Position numbers and translations under genes: made by a program. Source: Ignavibacteriales bacterium (GTDB taxonomy: Bacteria > Bacteroidota > Ignavibacteria > Ignavibacteriales > Melioribacteraceae). From it: 13,276 nt of DNA. Of the stretch, positions 7,858 through 13,276 are shown in pieces (position 1 is the stretch's first letter; the number at the start of each line of letters is the position of its first letter). The stretch covers positions 1-13,276 of the forward strand of contig JAFGID010000089.1 in assembly GCA_016929735.1 (NCBI GenBank). Reading direction: 5' to 3'. The notes under the pieces were generated by a model. That model did not search any database. It was not told where the DNA came from and worked only from the letters and a program-made list of their open reading frames with translations.

Positions 7858-8172
7858 TTAAGAACCAAGATGATAATCAATCCTTTCAATTAGATCATCA
7901 ATCTTTCTTTTAAAATTTTGTTTGTCTTCTATATTTATAAATTCTGAACTATTTTTTTCATTTAAATTGTTGTGTAATTCAGCAAGTTTTCTTTCTAATT
8001 CTCTGAGCTTTGCTTTTAGGATTGCATTTTCCTCTTCAACGCGTTCGAGTTCTTTTGAAATGACTGAATTAGTTTCTTCGATTTGTTGATTTCGCTGAAT
8101 AAATGCATGTAACTGTTTTTCTAATTCATTTAATTCTTTATTTAAATATTCATATTGAATTAGTTCGGGCAA
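7858..8172 (-). CDS. Small coiled-coil protein, possible ZapA partner
   Basis: I recognise no named family. The product is 104 residues, almost entirely charged and predicted alpha-helical. A heptad-like coiled coil covers about residues 8-73 (for example ELNELEKQLHAF and EEENAILKAKLRELERKLAEL). A short non-helical spacer (NSSEFIN) follows, then a second helix, KRKIDDLIERIDYHL, at the C-terminus. There is no signal peptide or membrane segment. The start is TTG at 8170-8172, directly after the pheT stop codon. It is supported by AAGAGGTG ending five bases upstream and by the absence of any internal Met codon. Being directly upstream of zapA and of similar size and character to ZapB, it could be a division-ring coiled-coil factor; that is inference from context only. 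Confidence 0.8.
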   Translation of the reverse strand: MPELIQYEYLNKELNELEKQLHAFIQRNQQIEETNSVISKELERVEEENAILKAKLRELERKLAELHNNLNEKNSSEFINIEDKQNFKRKIDDLIERIDYHLGS

Positions 8173-10578
8173 TTATTCACCTCTTAATTTTGCATTGAAT
8201 TCATTTTTTGTTTTTTCAATTATATCCCAAAAATATTTATCAACTTCTTCTTCAGTAAGCGTTTTTTCATTATCCCAAAATTCTAACTGATAAGCCAAGC
8301 TTTTTACATCTTTACCTAAACTTACACTTTCAAAAATATCAAATAACTTTATATTTTTCAATATATTTATTGAATTTTTAAAAATAAATTTCATTACATC
8401 AGAATTATCAATTTTCTTATCAATAATGAGAGCAAAGTCCCTTACAACCTTTGGGTATTTCAATAATTCATTATATCGTTTATTAGAAAGTTGAATTTGC
8501 TTCAAAATATCAAGATTAACATCAAAAACAAATACATCCTGCGTTATATTGAAATATTCTAATACGTCTTGTCTGATTTTACCACCAATTCCAACTTTAT
8601 TACCTTTAAACTCCCTCTCAAAATAATATTCGAAAAAGTTATTTCCCTCTTTATGATATAAATCGACAAACTGAACACCTTGAAAAAGAAATTCGAATGT
8701 TTGTTCAACGGATTCTTTTAAATCATAAAAATCAAATTGTCGGTCTTTTTCATACCATTCTGATTCGGTTGCCTTCCCTGTAATTCCGAGCAATAATTTA
8801 CTTTCTTCGATAAAATCAGAAAAGTCTTTTATCTCGCCATCTTTTCCCCGATTGAATATCTGTCCGATTTCAAAAAATCTTAAATTTTTTTCCTGAACAT
8901 TCAAATTCTTTTTGATAGTCATAAGCATTCCGGGAATAAGCGAAGTCCGTATAGATGCCATTTCATAACTTTTAGGATTTAAAACATTAATTGCTTTTCC
9001 AAATTTATTAGCATTTTCCTCTTTTTGCATTGAATTGCTGAAAATTTCAAAAAATCCAAGAGAAACCAAAATATCTCTTAATCTATCATTGAAAGTATCT
9101 TGATAAATTCTTTCTTCAAGTGTAATTGAAATTTTTTGAACAGGGGGAATTCTATCATATCCATATATGCGTACAATCTCTTCGATTAAATCAATTTCTC
9201 TTTCTATGTCGGGACGAAAAGTCGGTATTTGAACTTCTATTTTTGAGTCATCACTTTTTAATATGCTAAATTGTAAATTTTTTAATATTAGCAAAACACT
9301 CTCTTTTGGAATTTCAAATCCTAAAATGCGAGTAACTCTATTAAACCTAAGGGAAACTTTTTTTGGCTGAATTTTTTCGGGATAAATGTCAATTAATCCT
9401 TTTACTACTTTTCCATCTGCTAATTCAATCATCAACTGAGCAGCCCTTTCAGCAGCATAAGGTGGTATGTTTGGATCAACTGTTCTTTCAAATCTATAAG
9501 AAGCATCAGTTGACAATCCCAACCTTTTTGATGTTTTTCTTATAGCACTTGAATTGAAATGTGCGCTTTCAATCAATACATTTTTTGTGTTATTCGTAAC
9601 TTCAGAATTTTGGCCACCCATAACTCCAGCAATTGCAACAGGACGTTTCCCGTCACATATCATTAAATCCGTAATAATAATCTCTCTTTCTTTGTTATCA
9701 AGAGTTGTAAATTTTATTTTTGATTTTTCATTTCGGACAATTATTTTTTTATCTGTTAATAAATCCAAATCGAAAGCGTGTAAAGGTTGTCCGGTCTCAT
9801 ACAAAACAAAATTTGTAATATCAACAATATTATTTATTGGTCGTAAACCAATATTAAACAATTTCTTCTTTAACCATTCTGGTGATTCTTTAATCTTAAC
9901 ATCAGTAACAACTTTAGCAAAATATCTTGGACAATCGTGTGAGTTTAAAATTTCAACAGAAGCTAATTCATTAATATCTCTTTCTGATTCTTTCAATTTT
10001 ATTTCAGGTATTTTTAGCGGTTTGTTAAAAATTGCAGATAAATCTCTTGCTATACCAATGTGGCTGAGTGCATCGCTACGATTTGGCGTAACATTAATAT
10101 CAAAAATCACATCATCTAATCCAAGCTCATCCGATAAACTGTTCCCAACTTTTACATTTTCATTTAATACCATTATTCCAGCGTGATTATCGCTTATTCC
10201 TAACTCTCTTTCAGAGCATATCATTCCTTCAGAGACTTCACCTCGGATTTTAGCTTTAGATATTTTAAAATTATTCTCAGGAATCGTAGCACCAATTTTT
10301 GCCAACGGAATTTTCTGCCCAGCATCTACATTAGGAGCGCCACAAATTACGTTATAAATATTTTGTCCATCTGTAACTTTACATAATGATAATTTGTCAG
10401 CATTAGGATGTTGTTGTTTTTCTTTAACATAACCAACAACAAAATTTTGAAAAACTTTTCTTTGGTCAATTATTTCTTCAATCTCAAGTCCAGCTGCAGT
10501 TAATTTATCAGAAATTTCTTCAGTAGTAATATCTGATAAATCAATATATTCCTTTAACCAATTAAGAGAAATTTTCAA
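8173..10578 (-). CDS. pheT: Phenylalanyl-tRNA synthetase beta subunit
   Basis: PheT is the beta chain of the alpha2-beta2 enzyme that charges tRNA-Phe; it carries the tRNA-binding and editing domains. The 801-residue length is normal for the long bacterial form. In order there are the N-terminal MKISLNWLKEYI, an EMAP/OB-type tRNA-binding domain (about 40-150, HPNADKLSLCKVTDG), and the B3/B4 editing domain (about 210-385, RPINNIVDITNFVLYETG, GVMGG and LSTDASYRFER). The B5 domain follows (about 405-475), then the catalytic-like core beginning at RIYGYDRIPP, and the C-terminal anticodon-binding FDX-ACB domain (YPKVVRDFALIID onward). The start is a TTG at 10576-10578, supported by GGAG seven bases upstream and by exact agreement with the usual N-terminus. 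It lies 30 bases after pheS, and its stop abuts the next start. Confidence 0.97.
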   Translation of the reverse strand: MKISLNWLKEYIDLSDITTEEISDKLTAAGLEIEEIIDQRKVFQNFVVGYVKEKQQHPNADKLSLCKVTDGQNIYNVICGAPNVDAGQKIPLAKIGATIPENNFKISKAKIRGEVSEGMICSERELGISDNHAGIMVLNENVKVGNSLSDELGLDDVIFDINVTPNRSDALSHIGIARDLSAIFNKPLKIPEIKLKESERDINELASVEILNSHDCPRYFAKVVTDVKIKESPEWLKKKLFNIGLRPINNIVDITNFVLYETGQPLHAFDLDLLTDKKIIVRNEKSKIKFTTLDNKEREIIITDLMICDGKRPVAIAGVMGGQNSEVTNNTKNVLIESAHFNSSAIRKTSKRLGLSTDASYRFERTVDPNIPPYAAERAAQLMIELADGKVVKGLIDIYPEKIQPKKVSLRFNRVTRILGFEIPKESVLLILKNLQFSILKSDDSKIEVQIPTFRPDIEREIDLIEEIVRIYGYDRIPPVQKISITLEERIYQDTFNDRLRDILVSLGFFEIFSNSMQKEENANKFGKAINVLNPKSYEMASIRTSLIPGMLMTIKKNLNVQEKNLRFFEIGQIFNRGKDGEIKDFSDFIEESKLLLGITGKATESEWYEKDRQFDFYDLKESVEQTFEFLFQGVQFVDLYHKEGNNFFEYYFEREFKGNKVGIGGKIRQDVLEYFNITQDVFVFDVNLDILKQIQLSNKRYNELLKYPKVVRDFALIIDKKIDNSDVMKFIFKNSINILKNIKLFDIFESVSLGKDVKSLAYQLEFWDNEKTLTEEEVDKYFWDIIEKTKNEFNAKLRGE
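8178..8185 (-). promoter_or_regulatory. Ribosome binding site for TTG start of the coiled-coil gene
   Basis: AAGAGGTG inside the last codons of pheT pairs well with the 16S anti-SD. It lies five bases before the TTG, with the pheT TAA in the gap. This decides the TTG start of the 104-residue protein and suggests re-initiation by ribosomes finishing pheT. Confidence 0.7.
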
Positions 10579-10585
10579 TTTTGTA

Positions 10586-10589
10586 CTCC
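10586..10589 (-). promoter_or_regulatory. Ribosome binding site for pheT TTG start
   Basis: GGAG lies seven bases before the TTG at 10576-10578, in the 30-base pheS-pheT gap. No ATG or GTG start fits the conserved N-terminus, so this site decides the start. Confidence 0.7.
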
Positions 10590-10608
10590 AATAAAAATTA
10601 AGTTTGAA

Positions 10609-11607
10609 TTAAACAGAAATAAATTGTTTTAAAAATCTTATATCATTATCAAAAAGAAGTCTAATATCATCAATTCCATATTTTAACAATGCCATTCTTT
10701 CAACCCCCATACCGAATGCATAACCGATATATTTTTCCGGGTCAATACCAACATTTAAAAGAACGTTCGGATCAACCATTCCACAACCGAGTATTTCAAG
10801 CCATCTTCCTTCTTTACCTTGTTGTTCCCACCAAATATCAACCTCTGCACTTGGTTCTGTGAAAGGGAAGAAACTCGCACGGAACCTGTATTTTACATCC
10901 TTTCCATATAGTTGCTGAGCAAAAGATACAAGCGTTCCTTTTAATTCAGCAAATGTAACATCGGTATCGACAAGCAGTCCTTCAACCTGATGGAACAAGC
11001 AATAACTCTTTGCGCTAAGAGCTTCATTTCGATATACTTTACCGGGCATAATTGCTCTCAAAGGTGGTTTTTTCTCTTTCATTAAACGAATTTGCACGGG
11101 AGAGGTATGTGTTCGCATTAAAAATTTTTCAGACACAAAGAATGTATCCTGCATATCTCTGGCAGGGTGGTCATCAGGAAAATTAAGTGCTTCGAAATTG
11201 TTGTAGTCTGATTCTAATTCAGGACCTTCATAAATTGAGAAACCCAATCCTTTAAAAATATTTTTAACTTCGTCAAGCGTTTGTGTAATGATATGTTTTG
11301 AACCAACCAAGGATTTTCTACCCGGTAAGGAAAGATCAATATAGAAATCTGAAGCTTTCGTACCTGATTTAAATTTTTCAAATACCTGATTGAATTTGTT
11401 GGTTATATCAATTTTTGCTTGATTAAGTGTCTTGCCAATAATTGGTTTATCATTACCGGTAAGTTTTCTAAAGTCATCAAATAATTGAGATAGAATACCT
11501 TTTCTTCCGAGGTACTTTATCCTTATGGTTTCTAATTCATCAGAAGAATTTAATTCTAAAATTTCTGTATCAAAATCGGTTAATGTTTTTTTTATTTGTT
11601 CTAACAT
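10609..11607 (-). CDS. pheS: Phenylalanyl-tRNA synthetase alpha subunit
   Basis: PheS is the catalytic chain that activates phenylalanine and attaches it to tRNA-Phe. The 332-residue length is normal. An N-terminal coiled-coil tRNA-binding arm (residues about 1-90, with KYLGRKGILSQL at 31-42) precedes the class II catalytic core. Visible motifs are FYEGPE-like FSIYEGPELESDYNNFEALN (123-142), DMQDTFFV (151-158), RTHTSPVQIR (165-174), motif 2 VYRNEALSAKSYCLFHQVEG (191-210), ASFFPFTEPSAEVDIWW (244-260) and motif 3 GFGMGVERMALLKYGIDDIR (AFGMGVERMA at 297-306). RNEALSAKSYCLFHQ instead of the proteobacterial RDEIDATH type is what I would expect in the Bacteroidota/Chlorobiota group. The ATG at 11605-11607 has no clear SD. 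A large stem-loop lies between rplT and this start, so the gene may be controlled by attenuation. Confidence 0.97.
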   Translation of the reverse strand: MLEQIKKTLTDFDTEILELNSSDELETIRIKYLGRKGILSQLFDDFRKLTGNDKPIIGKTLNQAKIDITNKFNQVFEKFKSGTKASDFYIDLSLPGRKSLVGSKHIITQTLDEVKNIFKGLGFSIYEGPELESDYNNFEALNFPDDHPARDMQDTFFVSEKFLMRTHTSPVQIRLMKEKKPPLRAIMPGKVYRNEALSAKSYCLFHQVEGLLVDTDVTFAELKGTLVSFAQQLYGKDVKYRFRASFFPFTEPSAEVDIWWEQQGKEGRWLEILGCGMVDPNVLLNVGIDPEKYIGYAFGMGVERMALLKYGIDDIRLLFDNDIRFLKQFISV

Positions 11608-11623
11608 AACGCGTAAAATATTT

Positions 11624-11674
11624 AAAATAATACCCTCAGAGTTTTCAAATAAAAAAAATGAAAAACAGAGGGTA
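11624..11674 (-). terminator. Stem-loop between rplT and pheS, terminator or attenuator
   Basis: On the minus strand, a few bases after the rplT stop, TACCCTC (11674-11668) pairs perfectly with GAGGGTA (11637-11631). Inside that stem, GTTTTTCA pairs with TGAAAAC (one bulged T) around an 11-base T-rich loop. TTATTTT follows the stem. This is a two-part hairpin with a moderate T-tract. It ends about 24 bases before the pheS ATG, in a 73-base gap with no leader-peptide ORF. It could reduce read-through into pheST, separate ribosomal-protein from synthetase expression, or stabilise the upstream mRNA 3' end. Confidence 0.6.
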
Positions 11675-11680
11675 AAAAAA

Positions 11681-12028
11681 TTAATTAAAAGAGAATTTTA
11701 CAATTTCTGAAAATGTATTTGGATTTTCAACAGCAATACTTGCAAGAATTTTTCTGTTTATATCAACTCCTTTTTTAGTCATTGCATCAATAAGTTTTGA
11801 ATAAGTAGTGCCATTCATTCGAGCGGCAGCATTTATTCTTACAATCCATAGTCTTCTGAAAGTTCTCTTTTTAGCTTTCCTATCACGATATGCATGTTGC
11901 AAACCTTTTTCAACATGATGTTTTGCAACAGTATATACTTTGCTCCTCGCACCCCAATATCCTCTTGCGAGTCCTAATATTTTTTTTCTTCTTTGTTTCG
12001 AAGCAACGTTATTCTTTGTTCTTGGCAT
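11681..12028 (-). CDS. rplT: 50S ribosomal protein L20
   Basis: L20 is a large-subunit assembly protein that binds 23S rRNA. In E. coli and Bacillus it also represses its own operon by binding mRNA. The product is 115 residues, the usual size, and very basic. The family pattern is clear: MPRTKNNVASKQRRKKILGL at the N-terminus, ARGYWGARSKVYTVAKHHVEKGLQHAYRDRKAKKR in the RNA-binding extension and first helix, then FRRLWIVRINAAARMNGTTYSKLIDAM. The ATG at 12026-12028 has the strongest ribosome binding site in the window, AAAGGAGGT. It lies 12 bases downstream of rpmI. A stem-loop follows the stop codon. Confidence 0.98.
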   Translation of the reverse strand: MPRTKNNVASKQRRKKILGLARGYWGARSKVYTVAKHHVEKGLQHAYRDRKAKKRTFRRLWIVRINAAARMNGTTYSKLIDAMTKKGVDINRKILASIAVENPNTFSEIVKFSFN

Positions 12029-12040
12029 AGTAAACCTCCT

Positions 12041-12232
12041 TTATTTAAGCATCATTTTTACTCTTTTTATATCAGCATCTGATACTAGAGTTGATTTTCT
12101 TAGATTTCTTTTTCTTTTAGTTGATTTCTTTGTCAAGATATGCAGCTTGTAAGCTTTGCTTCTCTTGATTTTTCCAGAGCCAGTAGTCCTGAATGTCTTA
12201 GCAGCTCCTCGGTTACTTTTCATCTTTGGCAT
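12041..12232 (-). CDS. rpmI: 50S ribosomal protein L35
   Basis: L35 is a small, very basic large-subunit protein. The 63-residue length is typical. The family N-terminus MPKMKSNRGAAKTFRTTGSGKIKR is present, followed by the basic stretch LTKKSTKRKRNLRKS and ending VKMMLK. The ATG at 12230-12232 is preceded by AAGGA about seven bases upstream. It sits between infC (22-base gap) and rplT (12-base gap), the universal infC-rpmI-rplT order. Translation is probably linked to control of the operon by L20, but I could not identify the L20-binding mRNA fold by eye. Confidence 0.98.
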   Translation of the reverse strand: MPKMKSNRGAAKTFRTTGSGKIKRSKAYKLHILTKKSTKRKRNLRKSTLVSDADIKRVKMMLK

Positions 12233-12254
12233 AATTTATCCTTTATATAATTAG

Positions 12255-12776
12255 TTATTTTTTTATTTTAGTTGGTGCAATGATTGCGCTCATTGCTCTA
12301 CCTTCAAATTTTATATCTTGTTCGATTTTTCCATTCTCACCAACTCCCTCAATAAACTTTTTCAACAATGTTTCTCCTACTTCTTTATATGCAAGTTCTC
12401 GCCCTTTGAAAATTACAGCAACTTTTACCTTATTCCCTTGCTCTAAAAAATTCAATGCGTGTCTTAGCTTGAATTCAAAATCATGGGTATCGGTATTCGG
12501 GTGCAATCTTATTTCTTTAAGAACGATAACATGTTGTTTTTTCTTTTGTAATTTTTCTTTCTTCTGCAATTCGTAAGAATATTTTCCAAAATTCATTATT
12601 TTGCACACTGGTGGATCTGCTTGAGGTGCAATTTCAATTAAATCTAATTCTTGTTCTTCTGCTTTTTTAATAGCTTCTTTTACGGGTAAAACCCCTAACT
12701 GCTGCCCATCATGATTTATTACTCTTACTTGTGGTGCAGTTATCTCATAATTGATTCTCAATTCTTTCTTTGTAAT
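12255..12776 (-). CDS. infC: Translation initiation factor IF-3, AUU start
   Basis: IF-3 binds the 30S subunit, blocks premature 50S joining and enforces correct start-codon and initiator-tRNA selection. The protein shows the N-terminal domain (RINYEITAPQVRVI, GVLPVKEAIKKAEEQELDLIEIAPQADPPVCKIMNFGKYSYE), a Lys-rich linker (QKKEKLQKKKQH) and the C-terminal domain (VKEIRLHPNTDTHDFEFKLRHALNFLEQGNKVKV, FKGRELA, SAIIAPTKIKK). No ATG or GTG lies at the N-terminus. A TTG at 12759-12761 is possible but has no SD at proper spacing. An ATT at 12774-12776, in the same frame, has GAGGA with a 4-5 base spacing and adds the residues MTKKE, giving 173 residues, which is normal. E. coli infC starts at AUU and is autoregulated through it, so I prefer this start. 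It follows the thrS stop by 11 bases. Confidence 0.95.
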   Translation of the reverse strand: MTKKELRINYEITAPQVRVINHDGQQLGVLPVKEAIKKAEEQELDLIEIAPQADPPVCKIMNFGKYSYELQKKEKLQKKKQHVIVLKEIRLHPNTDTHDFEFKLRHALNFLEQGNKVKVAVIFKGRELAYKEVGETLLKKFIEGVGENGKIEQDIKFEGRAMSAIIAPTKIKK

Positions 12777-12780
12777 AAGT

Positions 12781-12785
12781 TCCTC
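12781..12785 (-). promoter_or_regulatory. Ribosome binding site for infC AUU start
   Basis: GAGGA between the thrS TAG and the infC ATT is four bases upstream of the ATT (GAGGA-ACTT-ATT). It is about 19 bases from the alternative TTG, which is too far. The spacing decides in favour of the AUU start. Confidence 0.7.
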
Positions 12786-12787
12786 AA

Positions 12788-13276
12788 CTAATTATTAATA
12801 ATTTTGTTATTTATTTCATTTTTTAATTCAAATAAAAAGTCACTTAAATTTTTGCTGCCTAAATCTCCGACTTTATGTCTCCTAACGGAAATTTTTTCAT
12901 TTGATTTTTCTTTTTCACCGATAATAAGCATATATGGAATTTTCTGCATTTCCCAATCACGAATTTTGTACCCAATTTTTTCATTACGATAATCAAGTTT
13001 TACTCTAATTTCGTTAAGTAAAAGTTCTTTCTTAATTTCTTCGCAATATTCAATTAAATTTTCGGACACTGGGATAATCACAACTTGTGTTGGTGCAAAC
13101 CATACGGGGAAGTCACCGCCATAATGTTCGATAAGCACTCCCATAAATCTTTCGATTGAACCCAATAAAGCCCTATGAACCATAAATGGTCTGTGCTCTT
13201 TACCGTCTTCTCCAATGTATTTTAAATCAAATCTTTCAGGTAAATTAAAATCAAACTGGACAGTGCTCATTTGCCA
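12788..13276 (-). CDS. thrS: Threonyl-tRNA synthetase, C-terminal part
   Basis: ThrS charges tRNA-Thr. Only the last roughly 162 residues are in the window, and the frame stays open to base 13276 (preceding codons encode Trp-Gln), so the ATG at 13268-13270 is internal. The visible part begins at the end of the class II catalytic core: QFDFNLPERFDLKYIGEDG, then motif 3 VHRALLGSIERFMGVLIEHYGG, whose Arg contacts ATP. The C-terminal anticodon-binding domain follows (FPVWFAPTQVVIIPVSE, IGYKIRDWEMQKIPYMLIIGEKE, VRRHKVGDLG). The stop TAG at 12788-12790 is 11 bases before the infC AUU. thrS at the head of infC-rpmI-rplT-pheST matches the E. coli arrangement. Confidence 0.97.
   Translation of the reverse strand, partial: WQMSTVQFDFNLPERFDLKYIGEDGKEHRPFMVHRALLGSIERFMGVLIEHYGGDFPVWFAPTQVVIIPVSENLIEYCEEIKKELLLNEIRVKLDYRNEKIGYKIRDWEMQKIPYMLIIGEKEKSNEKISVRRHKVGDLGSKNLSDFLFELKNEINNKIINN

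Noticed and set aside
9554..10186. Open frame of 210 codons on the + strand.
   Set aside because: It lies wholly antisense to pheT, whose conserved protein motifs run through it. It has no recognisable domain, so it is a shadow frame.
12759..12761. TTG as the infC start.
   Set aside because: No SD lies at proper spacing; the in-frame ATT 15 bases upstream has one.
1..13276. Search by eye for transposases, inverted-repeat-bounded elements, CRISPR arrays, tRNAs, phage or toxin-antitoxin genes.
   Set aside because: None seen. All sizeable frames belong to recognisable housekeeping genes or are shadows of them.

Overview
This is an AT-rich, densely packed housekeeping segment of a bacterial chromosome. 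The protein sequences point to the Bacteroidota/Chlorobiota/Ignavibacteriota (FCB) group. PheS has an RNEALSAKSYCLFHQVEG motif 2, the form I associate with that group, and the ThrRS and RNase Y sequences look similar. Several genes carry good Shine-Dalgarno (SD) sequences (for example AAAGGAGGT before rplT and GGAGG before rny). That is unusual for typical Bacteroidota and fits Chlorobiota or Ignavibacteria better. The taxonomic placement is inference.

Layout. On the + strand, bases 1-3119 carry xseA (5' end cut by the window), xseB and dxs, packed with an 8-base overlap and a 10-base gap. dxs converges on the minus-strand genes with 8 bases between the stop codons. Everything from 3128 to 13276 is transcribed on the minus strand, read from high to low coordinates: thrS (3' part only), infC, rpmI, rplT, a stem-loop, pheS, pheT, a small coiled-coil protein, zapA, a structured RNA that I call 6S RNA (ssrS), rny, an intrinsic terminator, coaE, a proline dehydrogenase gene and tsaD.

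How the genes work together. thrS-infC-rpmI-rplT-pheS-pheT is the classic translation cluster known from E. coli and many other bacteria. It is followed by cell division (ZapA and a possible partner), the transcription-regulating 6S RNA and the mRNA-decay nuclease RNase Y. coaE (last step of CoA synthesis), proline dehydrogenase and tsaD (tRNA t6A modification) form a second minus-strand group beyond the terminator. xseAB supplies exonuclease VII and dxs the entry step of MEP isoprenoid synthesis.

Main points beyond routine annotation. (1) infC very probably starts at an AUU codon (12774-12776), not at the downstream TTG that an ORF finder chooses. (2) A 177-nt RNA closed by a perfect 9-bp stem fills the zapA-rny gap and fits 6S RNA. 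(3) A long stem-loop before pheS looks like a terminator or attenuator. (4) A clear terminator ends 12 bases before the coaE start codon, leaving coaE without an SD. (5) pheT and the coiled-coil gene use TTG starts backed by SD sequences. I found no mobile element, CRISPR array, tRNA or defence-type gene, and no convincing new multi-gene system. The only gene-free stretch near 300 bases is 7300-7525 (226 bases), which the RNA gene explains.
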